Of a stretch of 45,099 bases of DNA, positions 1 through 7,346 are shown one piece after another. The notes under the pieces are model-generated. The model made no database searches, had not been told where the DNA came from, and saw only the letters and a program-made list of their open reading frames with translations. Source of the stretch: a virus. The DNA is taken from IMG/VR virus record IMGVR_UViG_3300029787_000095, positions 1 through 45,099 of that record, one strand, 5' to 3'. The position numbers were made by a program, and so were the translations under genes. Numbering within the stretch: position 1 is the stretch's first letter; each line of letters begins with the position of its first letter.

Positions 1-99
1 CCGCCTGGCCGAGAACGCCGCCAAGATTGCGCTCGTCAAGGCGATCACCGACAACCCCGACCGGCCCGCCATCTCGTGCCGCGATCTCGAATGGGGCAT
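1..99. repeat. Terminal overlap, identical to 45001-45099
   Basis: Bases 1-99 are identical to 45001-45099. The repeat lies inside a continuous coding frame and has an exact, assembler-like length. I infer overlap from circular assembly rather than a biological terminal repeat; the unique genome is then 45,000 bp. Confidence 0.9.
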
Positions 100-388
100 G
101 ATGGTCGCACGCCAGAGCGTTGAGGCGCTCATGCAGGCGGTCAAGGAACGCGTGGCTGACAACGAACAGGAAGCACGCCTCAAGCGCCTGCACATGATCG
201 TGAAGGACGCCGGCGCCGCCGGTATCGACCTCTCCGAACTCACCCGCCGATCGCAATGGCTCAAGGCCCGAGAGCGCACCGAGATCCTCAACGACCTCGA
301 AGCTGGGGGGCAAATCCGCATCGATGAGCAGCCGAAGCCCGAAGGGCAGCGCGGTTTCGCGCGCAAGATTATCTATGATGTCAGTTGA
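1..388 (+). CDS. Primase-helicase (AEP/DUF3987), C-terminal end; continues from 43007-45099
   Basis: This is the C-terminal part of the gene that begins at 43007. Base 1 equals base 45001, and the reading frame is continuous across the join (base 1 is the third base of a codon). The full gene is 2,382 nt and encodes 793 residues. This segment holds the end of the helicase-like region and a C-terminal tail resembling a winged helix (about the last 70 residues, with a run such as LSELTRRSQWLKARERTE) that may bind DNA. It ends with TGA at 386-388 and meets the convergent gene at 381-683. Calling a separate 96-residue gene from the ATG at 98 would be an artefact of where the circle was opened. 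Confidence 0.9.
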   Translation, partial: RLAENAAKIALVKAITDNPDRPAISCRDLEWGMMVARQSVEALMQAVKERVADNEQEARLKRLHMIVKDAGAAGIDLSELTRRSQWLKARERTEILNDLEAGGQIRIDEQPKPEGQRGFARKIIYDVS

Positions 389-683
389 GGCGAATGACGG
401 TGTAGCCACCACCGTCTTGAAAAATAGAGAATTCCAGACCCTCACTCTTGCTGAGACGATATGCTGCTCGATGGAGCGTGAGGTAAAGCTGCCTCATCGT
501 CTTCTTTTCGTCCTGCGTTCGATTGCGATAGCCGGTGAGAGGAACGTGAAAACCCTGCCCCACTTCTATGCGATTGAACGGGTACATCATTCGATCTCCG
601 CGCGCACCAACTGCGCGGAGCTTATCGAATTCTGAGGCTGGGACGCTCGCCGGAGCGAAATCGTTGGGGGTGTCGTCGTGCAT
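381..683 (-). CDS. Conserved-type phage hypothetical protein, convergent with the primase
   Basis: A 100-residue protein starting at ATG 683-681. The frame is open further upstream, but that would read through the iteron block, so the ATG just after the iterons is preferred. The core has a pattern (YPFNRIEVGQGF, then VPLTG) that I associate with small phage proteins of the DUF7303 type, followed by a basic helical stretch (KKTMRQLYLTLHRAAYRLSK) and a C-terminal beta end (GGGYTVIRLN). No catalytic residues stand out; a small nucleic-acid-binding or regulatory role is possible. It is the only minus-strand gene in this part of the genome, and its start lies 9 bp from the TGTAGACAA iterons, so it may be controlled by whatever binds them. 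The 3' end overlaps the primase stop by 8 bp. Confidence 0.7.
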   Translation of the reverse strand: MHDDTPNDFAPASVPASEFDKLRAVGARGDRMMYPFNRIEVGQGFHVPLTGYRNRTQDEKKTMRQLYLTLHRAAYRLSKSEGLEFSIFQDGGGYTVIRLN

Positions 684-691
684 TCGAAACT

Positions 692-727
692 TGTAGACGC
701 TGTAGACAATGTAGACAATGTAGACAA
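692..727 (+). repeat. Iterons, 4 x 9 bp TGTAGACAA
   Basis: Four contiguous 9-mers: TGTAGACGC (692-700), then TGTAGACAA at 701-709, 710-718 and 719-727. Each contains TGTAGACA, and the other strand reads TGTCTACA. The array is a likely binding site for a replication initiator or an autoregulating repressor. Confidence 0.85.
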
Positions 728-941
728 GCCCTTGCGCGACAGCAAGATTATTGCCCCCAACCTTCGAAAATTTCTTGCCGGGTAAGGCGTTCAAGCCTCC
801 CCGAAGTCTTCAAGGAAAGTCTTCAAAGCAGGAAACCCGCAGAAAACCGGGGCTCCGGCTTTGTTTTCAAGATTTCAAGTTTTCTCGCGCGCGCGATAAG
901 GGGGGGGTGGGGTGTGGTGCCTATGATATTATATATACCAT

Positions 942-965
942 TGAATACTTGAATACTTGAACACT
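942..965 (+). repeat. Iterons, 3 x 8 bp TGAATACT
   Basis: TGAATACT at 942-949 and 950-957, then TGAACACT at 958-965, directly after an AT-rich stretch (TATGATATTATATATACC, 921-938). This is a second repeat family, distinct from TGTAGACAA, which suggests two proteins or two functions in the same origin region. Confidence 0.8.
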
Positions 966-1096
966 TTACCCAAACCAGCAGAAATCCGCCAAAAATCAGC
1001 TTTGAAGACTTTTTGAACTCTTCAAATCGTTGCCTTTCCCTCCACCATCTGGCATATCGGTCGGCGACGCGGCGATCCTCCTCGAAAGGGATCGCT

Positions 1097-1654
1097 ATGA
1101 ACGCACTGACGACCATCGAGGCTGCGCCCGCGCAAACCCTTGCGCTCGCCCTGCCCGACAATCTCGCATTCGACGACTGGCTTGCCCAAGGCCGTGCGCT
1201 CGCCTCCACCAAGCGCCACCTCGATTTTCTCGTCGGTGACTGGATCCTGTTCGGCCGCGAACACTTCCCCGAGCAGCTCGATCTCGCGCTAGCCGATGTT
1301 TCCGACGATCCGCGCAACCTCAAGCGCATCGAGAAGACCGCCCGCGCCTTCCCGCCTTCGCAGCGCTGCGCATCTTTGAGCTTCGAGCATCACGCTCATG
1401 TCGCCGACCTTCCGACGCAGGACGCCTTGCCGCTGCTGCGCGAGGCCGAGCGCGAAAGGCTCCCGGCGAAGAAGCTGCGCATCAAGGCCATGCTGCGCAA
1501 GGTCGAGACCGGGCAAATCCTGCCGCGCGAGGACGATGCCGAGGACGATGCTCTCATGGCGCTGGTTCGTGCATGGAACCGGGCGCCGGTATCTGTGCGG
1601 GAGGAGTTCGCGGAGATGGTGGGCGACAGCGCTCTTGGTGTAATCGAGGCGTGA
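1097..1654 (+). CDS. LmbU-like putative DNA-binding regulator
   Basis: 185 residues. The ATG at 1097 has a strong ribosome site (AAAGGG, 1085-1090); upstream in-frame codons lack one. The pattern of conserved positions (LVGDWILFGREHF, then a helix with RNLKRIEKTARAF, then LSFEHHAHVADLP and a basic C-terminal helix) resembles the LmbU/ParB-like group of helix-turn-helix regulators, in which a GDW-Y-G segment is followed by SFGHHAEVA. It is the first gene after the candidate origin and heads the terminase operon, so it could bind the origin repeats, act as a packaging-linked regulator, or activate late genes. The family assignment is from memory of the motif pattern; the function is unproven. 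Confidence 0.65.
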   Translation: MNALTTIEAAPAQTLALALPDNLAFDDWLAQGRALASTKRHLDFLVGDWILFGREHFPEQLDLALADVSDDPRNLKRIEKTARAFPPSQRCASLSFEHHAHVADLPTQDALPLLREAERERLPAKKLRIKAMLRKVETGQILPREDDAEDDALMALVRAWNRAPVSVREEFAEMVGDSALGVIEA

Positions 1655-1656
1655 CC

Positions 1657-1824
1657 ATGACCCGCACCATCCCCCCCGCCCCGCCCGAGTTCGCCGAGCA
1701 GTTCGCGATCGGCGGTTGGGAGCGTGTAGAACACCTCTACGGCGCGCGCTCCGACCTCATTCGCAAGTGGATCACCATCACCGGCGCGCAGACCCGCCGG
1801 CAGATCAGGAGGGCCGCGGCGTGA
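1657..1824 (+). CDS. Small HTH-like protein upstream of TerS
   Basis: 55 residues, ATG at 1657, two bases after the previous stop. The sequence has an amphipathic helix pair (FAIGGWERVEHLYGARSDLI, then RKWITITGAQTRRQI) that looks like a small helix-turn-helix in which a surface arginine-rich helix would contact DNA. It is tightly packed between the regulator and TerS; its stop overlaps the GTG of TerS. It could help recognise the packaging site or regulate the operon. No family name can be assigned with certainty. Confidence 0.65.
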   Translation: MTRTIPPAPPEFAEQFAIGGWERVEHLYGARSDLIRKWITITGAQTRRQIRRAAA

Positions 1825-2327
1825 GCCTGAACGCAAAACAGCAGCGCTTCGTCGAGGAATATCTCGTCGACCTCAACGCCACGCAAGCCGCAATCCGGGC
1901 TGGCTACAGCGAAAAGACCGCGAAACAGCAGGGCGCCCGCCTGTTGACGAATGTTGACATCGCAGCTGCGGTATCGGCTTCAAAGGCCGAAAGGTCCGCT
2001 CAGACGGGCATAGACGCCCGCTGGGTGCTCGAAAGGCTGGGTCTGGAGGTGGAGGCCGACATGGCCGACCTTTACGACGAGAACGGCAATCTACGGCCCG
2101 TGAAGGACTGGCCCCTGATCTGGCGCACCGGCCTCGTTGCTGGCGTCGAGACGGTTCGCGAGGGCGGCGAGGAATCGGTCAGCTACGTCGACAAGATCAA
2201 GATTAGCGACCGCATCAAGCGCATCGAACTCATCGGCAAGCATGTCGACGTGCAGGCGTTCAAGGATCGCATCGAACAGTCGGGTTCGCTGGAGATTGTC
2301 ATCGCGCCTGAGGATGCGGCGCTGTGA
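1821..2327 (+). CDS. terS: Terminase small subunit (Terminase_2 type)
   Basis: 168 residues from GTG 1821 with an AGGAGG ribosome site at 1807-1812. The N-terminus carries the Terminase_2 signature (LNAKQQRFVEEYLVDLNATQ, then AAIRAGYS, with NVDIAAAVSASKAER downstream), a helix-turn-helix that binds the packaging start site. The rest is helical and probably forms the oligomerisation region. TerS recognises phage DNA and hands it to TerL at the portal. Here TerS and TerL are separated by a phosphatase gene, which is unusual. The stop codon overlaps the next start by 4 bp. Confidence 0.9.
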   Translation: MSLNAKQQRFVEEYLVDLNATQAAIRAGYSEKTAKQQGARLLTNVDIAAAVSASKAERSAQTGIDARWVLERLGLEVEADMADLYDENGNLRPVKDWPLIWRTGLVAGVETVREGGEESVSYVDKIKISDRIKRIELIGKHVDVQAFKDRIEQSGSLEIVIAPEDAAL

Positions 2328-3043
2328 GCAACACCTATGCCATCGCCGACCTTCACGGTCGCTTCGACCTGCTCTGCCAAGCGATCGATTTGATCGAGCG
2401 CGATGCTGGTGAACGCGGCGGCAAGCTGGTGGTGCTCGGTGACTTCGTTGACCGTGGACCGCAAAGTCGGAGCATTATCGACCTGCTTATGGCTGGGCCA
2501 TCGCGCCAGGGCTGGGAATGGATTGTCCTGCAGGGCAACCACGAGGCGATGATGCTCGAATGCTTGAGCAAACCGGGCATCTTGCGCTGGTGGGTGGGAA
2601 ACGGTGGCGGGCAGACGCTCGAATCTTACGGCTACCGACACGGCGACAGCCTGTTCCCGCTCAAAATCCCTGCCGAGCACCTTGCGTGGCTGGAAGGGCT
2701 GCCGCTGACCCACGAGGATGAGCACCGGATTTTTGTCCACGCCGGGGTTCCGTTCGATCAACCGGTGACCGAAGCAAAGCCCGAGACATTACAGTGGATG
2801 CTCTACCCCGGCGACGTGGACCACAGCGATGCTGAAATCCACCCCGACCTTTGCCATTGCAGCGGGAAGCATATCGTGCATGGCCACCACCAATCTGAAG
2901 CGCATCCGCTGTTGAAGGCGCACCGCACTAACCTCGATAGCTTCGCTTGGAATAGCGGACGCCTCGCGATCGGTGTGTTCGACGAGACGCAGCCGCAACC
3001 AGTTCGGATCATGGAAAGCCTCGCGGTCTCGCGAGCCGCCTAA
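2324..3043 (+). CDS. PPP-family metallophosphatase (lambda phosphatase-like)
   Basis: 239 residues, GTG start overlapping the TerS stop. All PPP-family metal motifs are visible: DLHG (residues 9-12), GDFVDRG (39-45), GNHE (71-74), a later VHAG and a C-terminal HGHH. These bind a two-metal centre that hydrolyses phosphomonoesters; relatives such as the NinI phosphatase of lambda remove phosphate from Ser/Thr/His/Tyr. There is no signal peptide, so it should act in the cytoplasm. Its position inside the terminase operon is odd. It could reverse host kinase signalling, remove nucleotide-based signals, or simply be a moron. The substrate cannot be read from sequence. Confidence 0.85.
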   Translation: MSNTYAIADLHGRFDLLCQAIDLIERDAGERGGKLVVLGDFVDRGPQSRSIIDLLMAGPSRQGWEWIVLQGNHEAMMLECLSKPGILRWWVGNGGGQTLESYGYRHGDSLFPLKIPAEHLAWLEGLPLTHEDEHRIFVHAGVPFDQPVTEAKPETLQWMLYPGDVDHSDAEIHPDLCHCSGKHIVHGHHQSEAHPLLKAHRTNLDSFAWNSGRLAIGVFDETQPQPVRIMESLAVSRAA

Positions 3044-3046
3044 CCC

Positions 3047-4495
3047 ATGACCCCCGCCGCCGGTTTCGCCACCAAGCCGAACAGCGCCCCGCTTGCGCAG
3101 CTGACCCCCCGGCAACGCGAGGCCAACCGCCTACTCGCCAGCCCGGCGCGCAACATCATGCTCCGCGGCGGCTCTCGCTCAGGCAAGACCTTCCTGCTCG
3201 TGCGCGCCATTATCCAGCGCGCCATCAACGCGCCGAACAGCCGGCACGCGATATTCCGCTTCCGCTTCAACCACGCGAAGACGACCATCTGGGCAGACAC
3301 GATCCCGACCGTGCTCAAGCTGTGCTTTCCGACGCTGCGGGTGCGGTTCGACAAGACCGACTTCTACGTCGAGATGCCGAACGGGTCGCAGGTCTGGATT
3401 GCCGGGCTTGACGACAAGGAACGGGTCGAGAAAATCCTCGGCGCCGAGTATGTCACCCTCTACTTCAACGAAAGCTCCCAGATCCCGTGGGGCTCGATCG
3501 AAACGGCTATGTCCCGACTGGCGCAGAAGGTGGCGCTCGATCCGGCTATCGCCAAGCAGACCGGGCGCACGCATCTCGCGCTCAAGGCATACTTCGACTG
3601 CAACCCGCCCTCGAAACTGCACTGGTCCTACCAACTGTTCCGCGCGAAGCTGAAACCGGGCACCAAGGAAGCGCTCGCCAACCCCGACGATTACGCCGAG
3701 ATGAAGGTCAATCCGGCCGACAACGCCGAGAACCTGCCAGACGAGTATTTCGAAGTCCTTGCCAACATGAGCGCGGCCAAGCGTCTGCGCTTCGAAGCGG
3801 GCGAATGGGCGAGCGAGGTCAATGGCGCGCTGTGGTCGCTCGAGGACCGGCATGTCGAGGCGACGGTCGAGCCGGACGGGACCGAAGTGCCGGGCTACGA
3901 CATCACCGGGATCGACAGCACCCGGGCAACGCTCGAATGGGTCGGCGACACGCCCTACGCGGTCTACAACGGCGCGCGCATCGCCATGCAGCGCATCGTG
4001 GTCGCGGGTGACCCGAGCGGCACGAAAGGAGATGGCGGGGGCGATGACGTGGGCATCGTGGTGGCCGGACTTGGCACCGATGGCCGCGGCTACGTCTTCG
4101 AGGACGCCAGCGTGAATCTGTCGCCAGAAGGCTGGGGGCGCCGCATCATCGAGCGCTTCACCCGATGGGGCGCTGACCGCGTGGTCGGGGAAGCGAACTA
4201 CGGAGGCGACATGGTGCGCGCGACCATTCAGGCCAGCGACAAGAGCGTGCCCTACAAGCCGGTCAACGCGACCCGGGGCAAGGTGGTGCGCGCCGAACCA
4301 ATCAGCGCGCTCTACGAGCAGGGCAAGATCAGCCATGTCGGCGTGTTCCCCGATCTCGAGGACCAGATGTGCAACTTCACCGCATCCGGCTACGTCGGCG
4401 AAGGCTCCCCCGACCGGGCAGATGCGCTGGTCTGGGCGCTGACCGAGTTGATGCTCGGCAAGGGCAAGCGCCCGGGGCTGGGGGATGTGCTTTAG
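3047..4495 (+). CDS. terL: Terminase large subunit (Terminase_6 type)
   Basis: 482 residues. The ATPase domain has Walker A GGSRSGKT (41-48) and a Walker B-like VTLYFNE (136-142), with the motor coupling motif near FDCNPPS (183-189). The C-terminal nuclease (RNase H-like fold) shows GDPSG at 321-325, an acidic strand with EAN at 382-384 and SPDRADAL (454-461), the usual acidic triad placement. TerL cuts concatemers and pumps DNA through the portal. The length is normal for the family and no frameshift is seen. It ends with TAG, whose last base is the first base of a GCGGCGGTAA element. Confidence 0.93.
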   Translation: MTPAAGFATKPNSAPLAQLTPRQREANRLLASPARNIMLRGGSRSGKTFLLVRAIIQRAINAPNSRHAIFRFRFNHAKTTIWADTIPTVLKLCFPTLRVRFDKTDFYVEMPNGSQVWIAGLDDKERVEKILGAEYVTLYFNESSQIPWGSIETAMSRLAQKVALDPAIAKQTGRTHLALKAYFDCNPPSKLHWSYQLFRAKLKPGTKEALANPDDYAEMKVNPADNAENLPDEYFEVLANMSAAKRLRFEAGEWASEVNGALWSLEDRHVEATVEPDGTEVPGYDITGIDSTRATLEWVGDTPYAVYNGARIAMQRIVVAGDPSGTKGDGGGDDVGIVVAGLGTDGRGYVFEDASVNLSPEGWGRRIIERFTRWGADRVVGEANYGGDMVRATIQASDKSVPYKPVNATRGKVVRAEPISALYEQGKISHVGVFPDLEDQMCNFTASGYVGEGSPDRADALVWALTELMLGKGKRPGLGDVL

Positions 4496-4504
4496 CGGCG
4501 GTAA
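4495..4504 (+). promoter_or_regulatory. Late-region element GCGGCGGTAA, copy 1 (before portal)
   Basis: Exact 10-mer starting on the last base of the TerL stop, 33 nt before the portal ATG at 4538. One of six identical copies in the structural region. Confidence 0.65.
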
Positions 4505-4537
4505 TCCCCACGCCCCTATCGCGCCACACCCGCAGCC

Positions 4538-6406
4538 ATGGGCAAAGTGCTAAACCTGTTTGATGGGCTCCGTAGTGCCCTCACCGGCACCGGGACCGCC
4601 CGCGATGCCCGAACCTCCTACGATTACGCCTTCCGCGCGCTGACGCAGCCCGAGATCGCCGCGGCCTATTCCGGCTCCGGCCTCCTGCGCAAAATCTGCC
4701 AGATCCCCGCGCTCGACATGGTGCGCGAGTGGCGGACGTGGAATGGGCTTGAGGCCGATCAGGTCGCCAAGGTCTATGCCGAGGAAAAGCGCATCGGCCT
4801 CGTCGGCCTTGTGCGCCAGGCGGAAGTTCTCCGCGCTCTCGGCGGCGGTGCACTCATCATGGGCCTGCCCGGTGACCCGACGCAGCCCGCGCGCCCGACC
4901 GACAAGCTCGCATTCGTGCACGTCGTCTCCCGCTGGCACCTGACCTTCGCCCAGCTGCAGGACGACGCCACCAAGCCGGGCTTTGGCGAGCCCGAAATGT
5001 GGACGATGAACACCACGGTCGGGACCAAGGACATCCACCCGAGCCGCGTCATCCCGTTCCGCGCCGATCGCACCGCCTCGCTCGCCATGCCGACGCTCAA
5101 CAGCGCCGATGCGTTCTGGGGCGAGAGTACGGTCTCGCAGGTGCTCGACGCGGTGAAGGACAGCGACGCCGCGCGCGCCGCGTTCGCCGCCTTGCTGCAC
5201 AAGGCCAAGACGATGCGGATCGGTATCCCGAAGCTGTACGAGATGGTCGCAGCGGGCGAGGACCAGAAGGTATTCGACCGTCTCGCCATCCTCGCCACCG
5301 CGGAATCGATGCACAACGCGGTCGTGTTCGACAATGGCGACGACGAGGGCAAAGGCGGCGAGGCAATCACCGACGCCGAATACAACTTCGCCGGCGCCAA
5401 GGACATGCTCTACGCCTACGGCGAATTCGTGGCCGCGATCTCCGATATTCCGGCAACGCGACTGCTTGGCCGCGCGCCCGAGGGGATGAACGCGAGCGGG
5501 GACAGCCAGCAGAAGGATTGGCAGAAGAAGGTTCGGGCCATGCAGGAACTCGACCTGACGCCCTGCCTCGACAGCCTCGACCCGCACCTACTCGCCGCTG
5601 CCGGTGCATCGGCCGACAAGGCGAACGCATCCTGGGATCCGCTCGACACGCCTTCGGAGAAGGAAAACGCCGAGCGGTTCAAGACGCAGATGGAAGCGAT
5701 CGACAAGCTGCAGGCGACCGCGGCCATTCCCGACGAGGCGTTCAACCGCGGCGTGCAATCGCTCATGGTCGAGGAAGGCTATCTGCCCGAGCTCGAGCTT
5801 GCGCTGTCGGAACTCGGCGACGACGAACGGTACGGGATCGGCCTGCCCGACGATCCCCTGTCGAAAGGAGGTGATCCGGTATCTCTTGGCGGAGGCGGGG
5901 CAGATGATGTCCCGCCGCGCCTTGCTGCGAATGATGCCGCGCCGCGCCCGCTTTACGTGAAGCGCGAACTGCTCAATGCTGCCGACCTCGTGGCGTGGGC
6001 GAAGAAGAACGGCTTCGACAGTACCCTCGCCGCCGAGGACATGCACGTCACGATCCTCTATAGCCGCTCGCCGGTCGACCCGATGAAGATGGGCGAGACC
6101 TGGACGAGCGAAGAGAACGGCGGGCTTACCATCAAACCGGGCGGCCCCCGCGCGCTCGAACGCTTCAACGAAGGCGCGGTCGTGCTGCAGTTCGCCAGCT
6201 GGTCGCTCGAAAGCCGCCACCGCGAAATGGTCGAGGCAGGCGGCTCGCACGATTGGCCGGAATACCTGCCGCACGTCACGCTTTCGTATCAGGCGGGCGA
6301 CATCGATCTCGAAACGCTGGTTCCGTATTCGGGCGAGCTTCGGTTCGGGCCTGAGATTTTCGAGCCGCTGGACTTGGATTGGAAGAGCAAGATCGAGGAG
6401 GCGTAG
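4538..6406 (+). CDS. Portal protein (DUF1073) fused to a C-terminal 2H phosphoesterase (Acb1-like)
   Basis: 622 residues. Residues 1 to about 440 match the DUF1073 portal family (SYDYAFRALTQPEIAAAYSG, then a helical crown region), which forms the dodecameric DNA channel at the capsid vertex. After a Gly/Asp-rich linker (about 440-470) comes a separate domain of about 150 residues with two HxT motifs: H503-V-T505 and H579-V-T581, both followed by hydrophobic strands. Paired HxT motifs about 75 residues apart define 2H phosphoesterases, and the geometry resembles T4 Acb1, which cleaves cyclic nucleotide signals of CBASS defence. DUF1073 and Acb1-like domains are known to be associated in family databases as I recall. 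Enzymatic activity is inferred from the motifs only. Confidence 0.88.
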   Translation: MGKVLNLFDGLRSALTGTGTARDARTSYDYAFRALTQPEIAAAYSGSGLLRKICQIPALDMVREWRTWNGLEADQVAKVYAEEKRIGLVGLVRQAEVLRALGGGALIMGLPGDPTQPARPTDKLAFVHVVSRWHLTFAQLQDDATKPGFGEPEMWTMNTTVGTKDIHPSRVIPFRADRTASLAMPTLNSADAFWGESTVSQVLDAVKDSDAARAAFAALLHKAKTMRIGIPKLYEMVAAGEDQKVFDRLAILATAESMHNAVVFDNGDDEGKGGEAITDAEYNFAGAKDMLYAYGEFVAAISDIPATRLLGRAPEGMNASGDSQQKDWQKKVRAMQELDLTPCLDSLDPHLLAAAGASADKANASWDPLDTPSEKENAERFKTQMEAIDKLQATAAIPDEAFNRGVQSLMVEEGYLPELELALSELGDDERYGIGLPDDPLSKGGDPVSLGGGGADDVPPRLAANDAAPRPLYVKRELLNAADLVAWAKKNGFDSTLAAEDMHVTILYSRSPVDPMKMGETWTSEENGGLTIKPGGPRALERFNEGAVVLQFASWSLESRHREMVEAGGSHDWPEYLPHVTLSYQAGDIDLETLVPYSGELRFGPEIFEPLDLDWKSKIEEA

Positions 6407-7249
6407 GTGCGCGTTGACCTCGCTGCAATGACCCGCCGCGCAAAGAACCCGCGCCGCACCGTCATCCCCATTCGCCCGATCAAGGCGCAGGCAACCCAAG
6501 CGACAAACCTGTACCAAAGCGCCTATCGCCCGGTCGTCCAAGCATGGGAAGCCTCCCTGCCCGCGATCCTTGCCGAGTACGAGCGCACCCTTGCCCAGAT
6601 GACGACCGACAGCCCTGCCGATGTCGAGGCGCGGATTGGCCAGGCGGAAGCTGAGGCGCAGTCGATCGTGCTGCGGGTGTCGATCGCACTGGAGCGGTGG
6701 GCGGCTGCTGTTGAGCGCTGGCATAGGCGACGCTGGGTCGCGAACGTGCTCTCGGCTACGAGCGTGGACCTGAGCACGATGATTGGTGCGGGCGACATGC
6801 GGATGACGCTCGAGGCGGCGATTGCCCGCAACACCGGGCTGATCAAGTCGGTGTCGGACGAAACGCGGCGCCGAGTTGGCGATGCCGTGTTCCGCGGGCT
6901 GCAGAACCGCACGCCGTCCCGCGATGTTGCGCGCCAGTTGCGCGAGGCCGTGGGGATTGAGCGGCGCCGGGCGCTGCGCATCGCCAGTGACCAGAACGTC
7001 AAGATCGCCTCTGCCTTGAACGAAGAGCGGCGGCGGCAGGCCGGGATCATGGCGTGGCAGTGGATCCATTCCGACAAGGTGAACTTCCGGCCGGAGCATG
7101 ACGCCCGCGACGGGTTTCTCTATTCCGATGAGCCAAGCGATGCCGGGCGCGAATACCAGGGCAAGACTGTGCGCCGGCCGCCGTCTGATCGCCCCGGGGA
7201 GCTTCCGTTTTGTGGCTGCACCTCGCGGGCCGTGCTCATCCTCGAATAA
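6407..7249 (+). CDS. Phage head morphogenesis / minor head protein (Mu gpF / SPP1 gp7-like)
   Basis: 280 residues from GTG 6407, directly after the portal stop. The long helical N-terminal half leads to the typical C-terminal signature of the Phage_Mu_F family: WQWIHSDKVNFRPEHDARDG, then EYQGKTVRRPP, GELPFCGCTSRAVL. Such proteins join the portal in the procapsid and can be injected with DNA. The conserved Asp/His/Cys pattern near the end (HD, CGC) is seen across the family and may bind metal. The position next to the portal fits. Confidence 0.85.
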   Translation: MRVDLAAMTRRAKNPRRTVIPIRPIKAQATQATNLYQSAYRPVVQAWEASLPAILAEYERTLAQMTTDSPADVEARIGQAEAEAQSIVLRVSIALERWAAAVERWHRRRWVANVLSATSVDLSTMIGAGDMRMTLEAAIARNTGLIKSVSDETRRRVGDAVFRGLQNRTPSRDVARQLREAVGIERRRALRIASDQNVKIASALNEERRRQAGIMAWQWIHSDKVNFRPEHDARDGFLYSDEPSDAGREYQGKTVRRPPSDRPGELPFCGCTSRAVLILE

Positions 7250-7285
7250 TCGCTTCGCCCGCGCCGCCCCGTGTGGTATCAAAGC

Positions 7286-7318
7286 GGGCCGCAACGGGTG
7301 TGGTTACCCGCGCGGCCC
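7286..7318 (+). terminator. Nested hairpin between minor head gene and moron
   Basis: Outer stem GGGCCGC (7286-7292) pairs with GCGGCCC (7312-7318); inner stem CGGGT (7295-7299) pairs with ACCCG (7306-7310). No U-tract follows, so it may be a weak terminator or an RNA processing/stability element. The same outer stem is used at 11470-11498. Confidence 0.5.
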
Positions 7319-7346
7319 TGACCAGTAACCGCATTGGAGTGCGATC

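Larger units (their letters stand above)
684..1096. other. Non-coding region, candidate replication origin
   Basis: 413 bp with no convincing gene. It contains four 9-bp iterons (692-727), a pair of GTCTTCAA repeats at 806-813 and 819-826, TTCAAG repeats around 866-879, an alternating CG tract (886-895), a run of eight Gs (900-907), an AT-rich stretch (921-938), three 8-bp iterons (942-965) and TTTGAAGAC at 1001-1009, which is the exact inverse of GTCTTCAAA at 819-827. Direct repeats plus an AT-rich unwinding element next to a primase-helicase gene are typical of theta origins in phages and plasmids. The function is inferred. The region must also hold the promoter for the gene at 1097 and probably for the gene ending at 381. 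Confidence 0.6.

Noticed and set aside
1-99. Biological direct terminal repeat as in T7-like phages
   Set aside because: The repeat lies inside a gene with an uninterrupted frame and no end-related features; assembly overlap of a circle is simpler, though not disproved.
692-727. CRISPR-like repeat array
   Set aside because: Units are only 9 bp and contiguous with no spacers; iterons fit better.
823-1329. 168-residue minus frame over the origin region
   Set aside because: Reads through iterons and then antisense to the LmbU-like gene; Arg/Ser-rich with no start signal.
3179-4336. 385-residue minus-strand frame over TerL
   Set aside because: Entirely antisense to the terminase large subunit; no ribosome site and no family pattern.
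4496-4537. EcfG-type (GGAAC-N16-CGTT) sigma promoter at the GCGGCGGTAA elements
   Set aside because: The GGTAA core does not match GGAAC and no CGTT follows at the right spacing in the six copies.
5588-7294. 568-residue open frame on the minus strand
   Set aside because: Antisense to the portal and minor head genes, which have clear families. Long antisense frames are expected in GC-rich coding DNA, and the translation is Arg/His/Ala-rich without domains.
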